From the NCBI GenBank assembly GCA_937873275.1, contig CALMRC010000103.1:1-60739 (forward strand): a DNA stretch of 60,739 bases, written 5' to 3'. Shown here piece by piece: positions 50,892 through 58,539 of this stretch. The stretch's first letter is position 1. Every line of letters starts with the position of its first letter. The notes beneath the pieces are model-generated. The model worked only from the letters and a program-made list of their open reading frames with translations. It ran no database searches and was not told the origin of the DNA. Source of the stretch: an uncultured Spirochaetota bacterium (lineage in GTDB: Bacteria; Spirochaetota; Spirochaetia; Treponematales; UBA12059). The translations under genes were made by a program, and so were the position numbers.

Positions 50892-52571
50892 TCAACCGGC
50901 CATCGTCCCCCGCACCTTCGAGAGGGTCCGGTCCCGGACGACCCGGGCCTCCGCCGCCCGGGCTTCCGCCTCGGAGCGTATCCGGTCCGCCCACTCCCGG
51001 TCCTCGATGGATCCCAGGTTGATCAGGACGTTGAGCACCGCTCCCTCGGCGCCCGCCGCGGCCAACAGGGCCCCGACCCCGGCGTCCGTCACGGAGGCCT
51101 TGTTGCCCAGGTCCGCCGCGATTTCCGAAACCCGGGCGGCCTCCAGGCAGGCCTCGGCGGTGGACAGGGGAACCAGGGTCGCGCTGCGGTAGCCCGCCTG
51201 GACGGCCTCCGCCCGGGTCCGCTTTTCCTCCTCGGTCCCCTTCGGGAGCTTTTGGGCCGCCAGCACGTCGTTGAAGGCGGCGGTATCCTCGTCCACCGCC
51301 CGAAGGAGACGTTCCTTAACTCCCTGGGCCCTCAAGGCCAGGGCGTCCAGGTCCTTCCAGGCGTCCTCGTACCCCTTCTTGCCGACCGTGAGGTTGGCGA
51401 CCATGGCGGCCAGGGCGGCTCCCAGGCCTCCCGCGAGGGCGGCCACCGAACCGCCCCCGGGTGCGGGGGATTCCGCGGACACCTCGTCCGCGAAGGACGT
51501 CACCGTGCGGGAGACCAGGGGCGACGGGACGCGGACCGCGTACTCCACCACCTTCTTCCCGGCGTCGAAGGGGGCCACGGAATCGAGACCCAGGGTCTGC
51601 ACCGCGGTCTCCACCAGGTCCGACTCCGGGGCTCCCCCGCTCTTTCCGGCCCGGCGCAGGTAGAACCGCCCGGCCTCCACCAGGGGCTCCAGGGGCAGGA
51701 GACCCACGACCTCGCTTCCCGTGACCGCCAGGCCCAGCTTTTCCGCCTCCTCCCGGACGGTCTCGTAGACGACGTGCAGGGGCGTCGCGTGGTAGTCCGT
51801 CAGGTTGATGGACACTTGGGCCCTGCGGTAGGAGTCGATGTACCAGCCGATGGCCCGGACATGGTTGAGCCGGCCGGGAGTCTTGACCAGGTTCCCCTGG
51901 GCGTCCCGGAGGGAGGCGCCGTCGGGGCCCTTGGCCGCGCGGCCCCCTTCCCGGATGTTCAGGGCGATTTCGTGGGCGAGCTTCCGGTCCCGGGTGTTGA
52001 GGTTAACGTTGTAGGCGATCAGGAACTGCCGGGCGCCCACGACCGTGGCGCCCCATCGGGGGTCGAACGCCGCGGGACCGAAATCCGGCGCCCACTCGGG
52101 CTTCTTGAGTTTTTCCGGCAGGGCCTCGTATTCCCCGGACCGGATGTCCGCGAGGCTTCTCCGCTCGGGCCGGGACGCCGCGGCTTCGTACAGATAGACC
52201 GGAATCCCGAGCTCCTCCGCGAGGCGCCTCCCCGTGTCCCGGGCGAGGTCCGCGCACTCCTCCATCGTCATCCCGCTCACCGGCACGAAGGGGCAGACGT
52301 CCAGGGCTCCCATGCGGGGATGGGCCCCCGCGTGGCGGCGCATGTCGATCAATTCTCGGGCGGTCCGGGCGGCCGCCAAGGCGGCCTCCGCGACCTCCGC
52401 CGGGGGTCCCGCGAAGGTATAGACCGTGCGGTTCGTGTCCGCCCCGGGATCCACGTCCAGGATCTTCACCCCCGCCACTCCCGAAATCGCCTGGGCGATC
52501 GCGTCGATGATTCCCTTGTCGCGCCCCTCCGAGAAATTCGGTACGCATTCGACGATCCTGGATTCCGCCAT
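50892..52571 (-). CDS. ftcD: Fused glutamate formimidoyltransferase / formimidoyl-THF cyclodeaminase
   Basis: 559 residues in two parts. Residues 1 to about 340 are the formimidoyltransferase (ECVPNFSEGRDKGIID, DPGADTNRTVYTFAG, RHAGAHPRMGALDVCPF, AYNVNLNTRD). About 355-559 is the cyclodeaminase (SFADEVSAESPAPGGGSVAALAGGLGAALA, VDEDTAAFNDV). It moves a formimino group from N-formimidoyl-glutamate to tetrahydrofolate and releases ammonia, giving methenyl-THF. Many bacteria have separate ftcD and fchA; the fused form resembles the vertebrate enzyme. No histidine-degradation genes are adjacent, so the donor could come from histidine or purine breakdown. SD AGGGAGAGGG precedes the ATG. Confidence 0.95.
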   Translation of the reverse strand: MAESRIVECVPNFSEGRDKGIIDAIAQAISGVAGVKILDVDPGADTNRTVYTFAGPPAEVAEAALAAARTARELIDMRRHAGAHPRMGALDVCPFVPVSGMTMEECADLARDTGRRLAEELGIPVYLYEAAASRPERRSLADIRSGEYEALPEKLKKPEWAPDFGPAAFDPRWGATVVGARQFLIAYNVNLNTRDRKLAHEIALNIREGGRAAKGPDGASLRDAQGNLVKTPGRLNHVRAIGWYIDSYRRAQVSINLTDYHATPLHVVYETVREEAEKLGLAVTGSEVVGLLPLEPLVEAGRFYLRRAGKSGGAPESDLVETAVQTLGLDSVAPFDAGKKVVEYAVRVPSPLVSRTVTSFADEVSAESPAPGGGSVAALAGGLGAALAAMVANLTVGKKGYEDAWKDLDALALRAQGVKERLLRAVDEDTAAFNDVLAAQKLPKGTEEEKRTRAEAVQAGYRSATLVPLSTAEACLEAARVSEIAADLGNKASVTDAGVGALLAAAGAEGAVLNVLINLGSIEDREWADRIRSEAEARAAEARVVRDRTLSKVRGTMAG

Positions 52572-52624
52572 GTCCCTCTCCCTGGATGAATTCCGATAAC
52601 GCCGCCGGCCGCCCGGCGGCGCAT

Positions 52625-52652
52625 TGTATATCGGCTATTCGCTTTTTCTCAA
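52625..52652 (-). promoter_or_regulatory. Promoter of the ftcD gene
   Basis: On the minus strand TTGAGA (52652-52647) and TATACA (52630-52625), spacer 16 (TACAAT with spacer 18 also fits). Start near 52618, inside a 9-bp GC stem (52600-52608 with 52613-52621). Leader about 45 bases. Confidence 0.6.
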
Positions 52653-52671
52653 GGACCGGTTGTGGTAGAAT
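52643..52671 (+). promoter_or_regulatory. Leaderless promoter of the PilZ gene
   Basis: TAGAAT (52666-52671) ends exactly 6 bases before the ATG at 52678. The -35 is weak (TTTTTC, 52643-52648, spacer 17) and overlaps the -35 of the divergent ftcD promoter. Confidence 0.45.
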
Positions 52672-52677
52672 CGAGCC

Positions 52678-53451
52678 ATGGCTGACATGGATTTCCAATT
52701 CGGGAAAAAGGTGTTCTTCCTGAATCCCCCTGGAGTGCTATCCGACGTTGCCGCCGTTCTCAGCGCCCACGAGTTCGAGGTGTACCTGGTGTATAACCAC
52801 TCGAACCTGGCCCGGTACCTGAAGAAGGAGCCCCATGCCCTCGTCTTCGTCAACCTCGATGAGGGCATGACCGAGCCGGAATGGGAAATCTGGATCCGCG
52901 GCCTTCAGGCGGACCCGGAGACCGCCTCCGTGGGCATCGGGGTGGTCACCATGCTGGGGGATCCGGAGATTTCCCGGAAGTACCTTCTGGACGTCGGGAT
53001 CACCTGCGGCTTCGTGACCCTCAAGATCGGGGCGGCCAAGACGGCGGACATCCTGCTCAAGACCCTGGAGGCCAACGAGGCCCGGGGCCGCCGGAAATTC
53101 GTCCGGGTAGCCTGCCCCCCGGGCACGGCGGAACTTTCCGCGCCCTTCCAGGACTCCGTTCTCCGCGGAACGGTCCATGACCTGTCCACCGCGGGTATGG
53201 CCGCCTGGTTCGATACGGCGACGGACGTGCCGGTGGGATTCCGGGTGAAGGACCTGCAGCTGACCCTTCGGGGAGCCCGGATCCTCCTGAACGGCATCGT
53301 CGTGGGTCGGCGCGACGATGCGGACGGGCCCGCCGTCCGGGTCGTCATGTTCGAGCCGGGATCCCTCTCGGACGAAAAGCGGGACAAGATACGGACCTAC
53401 ATCCGCAGGACCCTGCAGGACGAGGTCAACCGACGGCTGGAATCCTCGTAG
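52678..53451 (+). CDS. PilZ-domain protein with N-terminal receiver-like domain
   Basis: 257 residues. Residues 1 to about 130 look like a degenerate response-regulator or flavodoxin-like fold (VFFLNPPGVLSDVAAVLSAH, LVFVNLDEG, VGIGVVTMLGDPEI) without a clear phosphoacceptor triad. Residues 138-250 are a canonical PilZ domain: RxxxR at R139-R143 (RRKFVRV) and DxSxxG at 168-173 (DLSTAG). Both c-di-GMP motifs are intact, so it should bind the messenger. Output is unknown; in spirochaetes PilZ proteins affect motility and virulence. A leaderless transcript is likely. Confidence 0.88.
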   Translation: MADMDFQFGKKVFFLNPPGVLSDVAAVLSAHEFEVYLVYNHSNLARYLKKEPHALVFVNLDEGMTEPEWEIWIRGLQADPETASVGIGVVTMLGDPEISRKYLLDVGITCGFVTLKIGAAKTADILLKTLEANEARGRRKFVRVACPPGTAELSAPFQDSVLRGTVHDLSTAGMAAWFDTATDVPVGFRVKDLQLTLRGARILLNGIVVGRRDDADGPAVRVVMFEPGSLSDEKRDKIRTYIRRTLQDEVNRRLESS

Positions 53452-53504
53452 ACCGGAGACCCAAGACCGCGGACCGTAAAGCAAACCTTAGCCAGGGAGG
53501 CGTC

Positions 53505-54023
53505 ATGAATCTTGAAGAAGCCTTTGCCGGAGCGTTGAAGTACGAGACCAAGGTGCGGGACATCTACCGGGACGCGGCGGCGGGAACCCGGGAACCCGAA
53601 GCCCGGGCCCTCTACGAAGTCCTGGGCCGGGACGAGCAGTCCCACGTCGACTACCTGAATCATATCCGGGAGCGGTGGCGGAAGGACGGGAGCCTGGACT
53701 CCCGAGGACCGGAAACGGCGCTTCCGACCCGGGATCGGCTGGAGGCGGCGATGAGCCGGGCCGCGGCCTCCCTTTCGGCGTCCTCCTCGGGGTCCGACGA
53801 GGGAGGTGAGCGGGCCGCCCTGACCCGCGCCCTGGCGGCGGAGGAGGAGACGAGCGCCTTCTACCGGTCCCTGGTCTCCACCCTTCCGGAGGAGGCCCGG
53901 GGAATCTTCCGGCGCTTCGTGGAGATCGAGGACGGGCACACGAGCATCGTGCGGGCCCAGCTCGACCTGGTCAGCCGGACCGGGTATTGGTTCGACGTCC
54001 GCGAGTTCGACCTGGAGGACTGA
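53505..54023 (+). CDS. Ferritin-like di-iron protein (rubrerythrin-type)
   Basis: 172 residues. A four-helix bundle of the ferritin-like superfamily. Di-iron ligands are visible in two halves: E14 in LKYETKVRDIY, E44/H47 in GRDEQSHVDYL, then E in AAEEETSAFYRSL and EIEDGHTSIV. No rubredoxin domain is attached. It may scavenge peroxide, oxidise iron or protect other functions. A strong ribosome site (GGGAGG) precedes the ATG. The 3' end overlaps the convergent DEAD-box gene by 53 bases. Confidence 0.85.
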   Translation: MNLEEAFAGALKYETKVRDIYRDAAAGTREPEARALYEVLGRDEQSHVDYLNHIRERWRKDGSLDSRGPETALPTRDRLEAAMSRAAASLSASSSGSDEGGERAALTRALAAEEETSAFYRSLVSTLPEEARGIFRRFVEIEDGHTSIVRAQLDLVSRTGYWFDVREFDLED

Positions 54024-55788
54024 AACCTCCCCGGTCCCGGGGACCCCGATCCCCGGTCGGGGGCCTCGGTCCCGGCGCCCCCCGTCGCGGTGCCGGTCCG
54101 TCCTTCGGGAAGGCCATCTTCACGACGGGACCGTTTCCCGATTTCCGGGCCTCCGCGATGGTCCGTTCCGCGGCCTCGAAGGGCACGGTCACGAAGGAGA
54201 AGGAATCGTAGACCTCCACCCCTCCGACCAGCCGGTCCGGCAGTCCCGTCAGGTCCTTGACGTAGGACGCTATGGCTCGCCGGTCCGCCCGGTCCCGACG
54301 CCCGATCCCGATGAAGAGCCGGGTCGTGGCCTCCCGGTCCAGGAAGTCCGTCCGGACGTCCCCGTACCGGCCCGGATCGAGCTCGTCGGAATAGGCCGCG
54401 GCCAACGCGGCCGCCAGGGCGTCCAGGGGATCCAGTCCCTCGGACAATTCCCGGGCCAGGGCCTTCCAGCGCTCCCGGACCTTCCCGTCGGGTTCCGCGG
54501 CCCCGGACCCCTCGGCCGGCCGGGCCGCCCCCTCGGCGGGGGCCGCATTCGCCGGGGATGAAGGTTCCTCCTCCGGCCGGGTCTCCGACAGGAAGCCCAG
54601 GTCCGATGCGGCCGAGAACACCCGTCCCCGGATCCTCTGCCGCTTGGCCTCCAGCACCTCGTCCACCTCCGGAACGGCCCCCTTCTTGAGAGCCGCCCCC
54701 GCCGTCCTGCGGAGGAAGAAGATACGCCGGTACTCGTCCGGGGTGACCAGGGTGACGGCGGTTCCGGAGTTGCCGGCCCGGCCGGTGCGGCCGATCCGGT
54801 GGGTGTAGGAATCCGGGTCGTGGGGAAGGGAGAAGTTCACCACGTGGGTCAGCCGGTCGATGTCGATCCCCCGGGCGGCCACGTCCGTGGCCGTTAGGAT
54901 GGTCGTCCTCTTGGACCGGAACCGCCGGAGGACCTTCTCCCGCTCCGCCTGGGACAAGTCCCCGTGCAGGGCCTCCGCGCCGTAGCCCCGCTCCCCCAGG
55001 TTCTTCGCCAGGACGTCGGCGTCCACCTTGGTGGCGCAGAAGACGATCCCGTAGAACTCGTCCTCCTTGTCCACCAGGCGGCATAGGACCTCGAGCTTGT
55101 CCGACTCCCGGACCTCGATCCAGATCTGGTCCGTGAGCCCCGTCTCCACGGGACCGGAGTCGTCCGCGACGATCTCGTACTCCCCCAGGCGGGTCTTGGC
55201 GATCCGGAGGATCTCCTTGGGCATGGTCGCCGAGAAGAGCAGGACCCGGCGGTCCGGGGGCGCCTTCTCGAAGATCCACTCGATGTCCTCCAGGAAGCCC
55301 ATGTCGAGCATCTCGTCCGCCTCGTCCAGGACGAAGTACTCCAGGGACTCCAGGGACAGGCTCCCCCGCTCGATGTGGTCCTTCACGCGGCCGGGGGTTC
55401 CCACGACCACCTCGACCCCCCGGGCCAGGCGGCGGAACTGCTCCCCGTAGGAGGCTCCCCCGTAGATCGGCGCTACCCGGGGATAGTCCCCCTGGGGCCG
55501 GAGGGAGGCGATCTCCCCGGTGACCTGGAGGGCAAGTTCCCGGGTGGGAACGAGGACCAGGGCCCGCACAGCCCCGGTGGGTATGCGAAGGCCCTGGATG
55601 AGGGGCAGACCGAAGGCCGCGGTCTTGCCGGTGCCCGTGCGGGCCCGGGCGACCAGGTTGGCGCCCCCGGACAGGAGCCGGGGGATGGCGAGGGCCTGGA
55701 TGGGGGTGGGTTCCTCGAAGCCTTTGCGCTTCAGGGCTTCCAGGATCTCGGGCTCCAGTCCAAGGGATTCAAACGTGACGGTTTCCAT
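53971..55788 (-). CDS. DEAD-box RNA helicase of the DeaD/CsdA type
   Basis: 605 residues. Q motif (FEEPTPIQALAIPRLLSG), Walker A ARTGTGKTAAFG (49-60), VLVPTREL, TPGRV, VLDEADEMLDMGF with DEAD at 155-158, SATMP, TDVAARGIDI and HRIGRTGRAG are all present. The C-terminal part has a DbpA-type RNA-binding domain (RLFIGIGRRDRADRRAI ... VGGVEVYDSFSFVTVPFEAAE) and a Gly/Arg/Pro-rich tail. This fits cold-shock or ribosome-assembly helicases. Start at ATG with AGGAAC upstream. Its last 53 bases overlap the convergent ferritin-like gene, so the tail coding region is shared antisense. Confidence 0.92.
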   Translation of the reverse strand: METVTFESLGLEPEILEALKRKGFEEPTPIQALAIPRLLSGGANLVARARTGTGKTAAFGLPLIQGLRIPTGAVRALVLVPTRELALQVTGEIASLRPQGDYPRVAPIYGGASYGEQFRRLARGVEVVVGTPGRVKDHIERGSLSLESLEYFVLDEADEMLDMGFLEDIEWIFEKAPPDRRVLLFSATMPKEILRIAKTRLGEYEIVADDSGPVETGLTDQIWIEVRESDKLEVLCRLVDKEDEFYGIVFCATKVDADVLAKNLGERGYGAEALHGDLSQAEREKVLRRFRSKRTTILTATDVAARGIDIDRLTHVVNFSLPHDPDSYTHRIGRTGRAGNSGTAVTLVTPDEYRRIFFLRRTAGAALKKGAVPEVDEVLEAKRQRIRGRVFSAASDLGFLSETRPEEEPSSPANAAPAEGAARPAEGSGAAEPDGKVRERWKALARELSEGLDPLDALAAALAAAYSDELDPGRYGDVRTDFLDREATTRLFIGIGRRDRADRRAIASYVKDLTGLPDRLVGGVEVYDSFSFVTVPFEAAERTIAEARKSGNGPVVKMAFPKDGPAPRRGAPGPRPPTGDRGPRDRGGFSPPGRTRGRRTNTRSG

Positions 55789-56017
55789 TGCGTTCCTATT
55801 CGGGCGCGCGTGCGGCGCCTCGGAATCCCGCGGTAAGGTACGGCGGGCGGAAACGCGAATTGCGCGCGGACGGGGATTTCGTGAAGGCGCTCGGGATGTC
55901 GGACTCGTCGGCGGGCGATCACGGGATACAGCATCATATCGGACCGGGGCCGCCGGGGTCTAGCGGGCCTCGGCGGTTCCCGGGTCGCTTCATCGCCCTC
56001 CGCCGTTCCGCGATTCG
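55789..56017. other. Intergenic region between the helicase gene and the tup promoter
   Basis: About 230 bases without a credible gene. On the minus strand a TATGAT (around 55934-55939) could be a -10 for the helicase with a long leader, as cold-shock helicases often have, but no matching -35 is seen. Otherwise nothing recognisable. Confidence 0.4.
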
Positions 56018-56046
56018 TTGACAATTCCGGGTTCCTGACCTATTCT
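56018..56046 (+). promoter_or_regulatory. Promoter of the tungstate/molybdopterin operon
   Basis: TTGACA (56018-56023, perfect) and TATTCT (56041-56046), spacer 17. Start expected near 56053. This gives a leader of about 190 bases to the first ATG, much longer than other leaders here, as expected for a riboswitch. Confidence 0.8.
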
Positions 56047-56052
56047 GTCCCC

Positions 56053-56069
56053 GGCCGCCGTGGGCGGCC
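56053..56069 (+). other. 5'-terminal hairpin of the tup leader
   Basis: A perfect 7-bp stem GGCCGCC/GGCGGCC with a GTG loop, beginning right at the predicted transcript start. It could protect the 5' end from decay. It precedes the riboswitch candidate and does not overlap its closing stem. Confidence 0.55.
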
Positions 56070-56078
56070 TACATACCA

Positions 56079-56243
56079 TGGTCTCCGACCCGTCTCCGCC
56101 TAACCTTCCCGAACCGGGATCCAGGGCGAGCGGGCGGTGCCGGGCGGCTGGAGCCGAACCCTATCCGGGATTCCGCGCTCCGTTCGACCGGCCGAGGGTC
56201 CGGGGAGAAATCCCCGAGCCTCCCGTTCGGAAAGGAGAAACCA
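56079..56243 (+). promoter_or_regulatory. Moco/Tuco-type riboswitch candidate
   Basis: The 3' part (56192-56237) reads like the 3' part of the E. coli moaA leader. An outer 4-bp stem CCGA/TCGG (56192-56195 with 56227-56230) encloses a hairpin with a purine-rich AGAAAT loop (GGGG 56202-56205 with CCCC 56212-56215). It is followed by the conserved GCCTCCCG and then GGAAAGG. A closing stem pairs 56079-56086 (TGGTCTCC) with 56234-56243 (GGAGAAACCA), 8 bp with a 2-base bulge. This would bury the AAGGAG ribosome site (56232-56237). Further hairpins lie inside (TCCCG/CGGGA near 56107-56119; TCCAG/CTGGA 56120-56152). Ligand class and the fit of the 5' half to the Rfam model need checking. Context (tungstate transport, moaA, moaC) supports it strongly. 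Confidence 0.75.
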
Positions 56244-56245
56244 CG

Positions 56246-56338
56246 ATGACTCACCTCCCCATCCCTTCCAGGACAGACTCGGAATCGACTCCTCCGGGCC
56301 CCTCGGACCTCGACCGAACCCCGGGAGGAGAACGATGA
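56246..56338 (+). CDS. 30-codon leader ORF coupled to tupA
   Basis: ATG at 56246 has the best ribosome site in the leader (AAAGGAG, 8 bases upstream), the one the riboswitch stem would hide. The peptide begins MTHLPIPSRTDSESTPPG and ends in GGER; its stop overlaps the tupA start (ATGA at 56335). It has no signal peptide or known motif and is Pro/Ser-rich. Its role may be to carry the riboswitch decision to tupA by translational coupling, although tupA also has its own GGGAGGAG. No homologue is known to me. Confidence 0.5.
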   Translation: MTHLPIPSRTDSESTPPGPSDLDRTPGGER

Positions 56339-57159
56339 ACCGAAAAGCCCTGGTCCTCGCCCTGGCCGCCCTCTGCGCGGCCTCCGCCTTCGCGATGGGC
56401 GGCAAGGAAGCCGCCGCCCCGGCCAATCCCCGCATCAAGCTGGCCACCACCACCAGCACCGAGAATTCCGGCCTCCTCGGATACCTCCTGCCCCTCTTCG
56501 AGGCGAAGACCGGGTACAAGGTGGACGTCGTGGCCGTGGGCACCGGGGCGGCTCTCAAGCTCGGGGAGAACGGGGACGCCGACGTGGTCCTGGTGCACGC
56601 CCGGGCCCAGGAGGACGCCTTCGTGGCCGCAGGTCACGGAGTGGACCGCCGGGACGTCATGTACAACGACTTCATCATCCTGGGTCCCGCCTCGGATCCC
56701 GCCGGGATCGGAGCCGCCAAGTCCGCGGTCGACGCGTTCACCAGGATAGCGGGCGCGGGCGCGACCTTCGTTTCCCGGGGGGACAAGTCCGGGACCCACG
56801 TGAAGGAGCTGGACATCTGGAAGGCCGCCGGGATAAGCCCCGCCGGTGCCTGGTACAAGGAGGCCGGCCAGGGCATGGAGCAGGTCATCCTCATGGCCGA
56901 CGGCATGCCCGGGTACACCCTCGCGGACCGGGGGACCTGGCTGGCGGTCAAGGACAAGACCACCCTGAAGATCTGCTTCGAGGGCGACAAGGGCCTGTTC
57001 AATCCCTACGGGATCATCGCCGTGAATCCCGCGAAGTGGCCGGCCGCAAATACCGAGGGGGCCAAGGCCCTGATCGAGTGGATCACCAGCAAGGAAGGCC
57101 TTAAGGCCATCGAATCCTTCAAGCTGAACGGCGAGCAGCTCTTCTTCACGTACAAGTGA
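56335..57159 (+). CDS. tupA: Tungstate ABC transporter substrate-binding protein TupA
   Basis: 274 residues. Signal peptide MNRKALVLALAALCAASAFA; an FAMGGKE sequence after it has no lipobox Cys, so it is probably periplasmic rather than a lipoprotein. The mature protein starts with the TupA signature: IKLATTTSTENSGLL, with TTTST binding the oxyanion. VVAVGTGAALKLGENGDADVVLVHA and NDFIILGP follow. This distinguishes TupA from ModA and WtpA. It should deliver tungstate (tight) or molybdate (weaker). GGGAGGAG precedes the ATG. First protein of the operon after the leader ORF. Confidence 0.93.
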   Translation: MNRKALVLALAALCAASAFAMGGKEAAAPANPRIKLATTTSTENSGLLGYLLPLFEAKTGYKVDVVAVGTGAALKLGENGDADVVLVHARAQEDAFVAAGHGVDRRDVMYNDFIILGPASDPAGIGAAKSAVDAFTRIAGAGATFVSRGDKSGTHVKELDIWKAAGISPAGAWYKEAGQGMEQVILMADGMPGYTLADRGTWLAVKDKTTLKICFEGDKGLFNPYGIIAVNPAKWPAANTEGAKALIEWITSKEGLKAIESFKLNGEQLFFTYK

Positions 57160-57839
57160 TGAATCCGTTCCTGGGAGCCCTGGAGTTGATCCTGTCGGGG
57201 GATCGCGAGATCTTCCTGATCGCGGGCACGACCCTGCGGTTTTCCTTCTGGTCCACCGCCTTCTCCACGCTCCCGGGGCTGGCCCTGGGAATCCTCCTGG
57301 CGAACCACCGGTTCCCGGGCCGCCGGGCCGCCGCCGCGGTGGTGTCGAGCCTGACGGCCCTGCCCACCGTGGTGATCGGCCTGGCCGTGTACTCCCTCAT
57401 CTCCCGATCCGGCCCCCTGGGCCGCCTGGGATGGCTCTTCGCCCCCCCGGGGGTCGTGCTCGGCCAGACCCTCCTGGCCCTGCCCATCGTGGTGAGCCTG
57501 GTCTACACGGGGCTCTCCAAGCTGGACGCCCGGTTCACGGAAACCCTGGTGACCCTCGGGGCCGGCCGGCTCCGGCGCCTGGCCTCCACCCTCTTCGAGG
57601 CCAAGTACGTCCTGGCCTCGGCCCTGCTTAACGCCTTCGGGCGCGTCACCGGGGAGGTCGGGGTGTCCATGATGCTGGGAGGGAACATCCGGTGGTATAC
57701 CCGGACCATGACCACGACGATCGCCCTGGACACGAGCAAGGGGGAGTTCGAGCGGGCCCTGTCCCTGGGCATCCTCCTCCTGACCATATCCCTGGCCATC
57801 AACGCCCTCGTGCACGCGGCGGTGAAGCATGAGGAGTGA
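57159..57839 (+). CDS. tupB: Tungstate ABC transporter permease TupB
   Basis: 226 residues from the ATG at 57159, overlapping the tupA stop by one base; a GTG one codon earlier is an alternative. About five membrane segments: FLIAGTTLRFSFWSTAF, LPGLALGILLANH, VVSSLTALPTVVIGLAVY, VVLGQTLLALPIVVSLVY and LGILLLTISLAINALVH. The EAA loop facing the ATPase is seen as ETLVTLGAGRLRRL. Typical TupB size and sequence. It overlaps tupC by 11 bases. Confidence 0.92.
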   Translation: MNPFLGALELILSGDREIFLIAGTTLRFSFWSTAFSTLPGLALGILLANHRFPGRRAAAAVVSSLTALPTVVIGLAVYSLISRSGPLGRLGWLFAPPGVVLGQTLLALPIVVSLVYTGLSKLDARFTETLVTLGAGRLRRLASTLFEAKYVLASALLNAFGRVTGEVGVSMMLGGNIRWYTRTMTTTIALDTSKGEFERALSLGILLLTISLAINALVHAAVKHEE

Positions 57840-58539
57840 CGCCATCCTCTCGATCCGGAACCTCCTGTTCTCGTACGGAACCCGGGAGGTCCTCTCCATA
57901 CCGGAGCTGGACGTCCGGGCCGGGGAAACCTTGGCCCTGGTGGGTCCCAACGGATCCGGGAAGACCACCCTGCTCAAGCTCCTCAACGACCTGATCCGTC
58001 CCTCGTCCGGCTCGATCCGGTTCGAGGGAAGGCCCGCGGCGGGGGACCCGGGACTCCGGGCGCGGTCCGTCTACGTCCACCAGTCCCCCTTCCCCCTGGC
58101 GGGCACCGTGTACCGGAACGTGGCCTACGGCCTCCGGGTCCGGCGCGTCCCGGAGCCCGAGATCCGCCGCCGGACGGAGGGCGCCCTGGAGCTCCTGGGC
58201 CTGTCCGGCTTCGCCCGCCGGGACGCCAAGCGCCTGTCCGGGGGGGAGACCCAGAGGGTCGCCCTGGCCCGGGCCCTCGTCCTGGAGCCGGAAGTCCTGT
58301 TCCTGGACGAGCCCACGGCCCAGACGGACCGGGCCTCGGGGGACCGGATACGGACGGTCCTGGCGGACATCGCCGCCCGGGGCGGAACCACCATCGTCTT
58401 TTCCTCCCACGACGGGGCCTTCGCGGAGGCCCTGGCCGACCGCGCGGCCTTCCTGGAAGAGGGCCGCCTTCTCCGAATCGAAGCCGGCCGAGCCCGCCGC
58501 CCGGCCCCGAAATCCCACGCTCCGGAGTTCCCCGCATGA
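57829..58539 (+). CDS. tupC: Tungstate ABC transporter ATP-binding protein TupC
   Basis: 236 residues. Walker A GPNGSGKTT (39-47), Q-loop YVHQSPFPLAGTVYRNV, signature LSGGETQRVALARAL, Walker B VLFLDEPTAQTDR and the H-loop FSSHD are all present. No regulatory C-terminal TOBE domain as found in some ModC proteins. Completes TupABC. Overlaps moeA by 4 bases (ATGA), so transport and cofactor synthesis are translated in a chain. Confidence 0.93.
   Translation: MRSDAILSIRNLLFSYGTREVLSIPELDVRAGETLALVGPNGSGKTTLLKLLNDLIRPSSGSIRFEGRPAAGDPGLRARSVYVHQSPFPLAGTVYRNVAYGLRVRRVPEPEIRRRTEGALELLGLSGFARRDAKRLSGGETQRVALARALVLEPEVLFLDEPTAQTDRASGDRIRTVLADIAARGGTTIVFSSHDGAFAEALADRAAFLEEGRLLRIEAGRARRPAPKSHAPEFPA

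Noticed and set aside
52600-52621. The 9-bp GC stem upstream of ftcD as a riboswitch or terminator
   Set aside because: It lies at the predicted transcript start, is isolated, has no T-run, and is too small for an aptamer.
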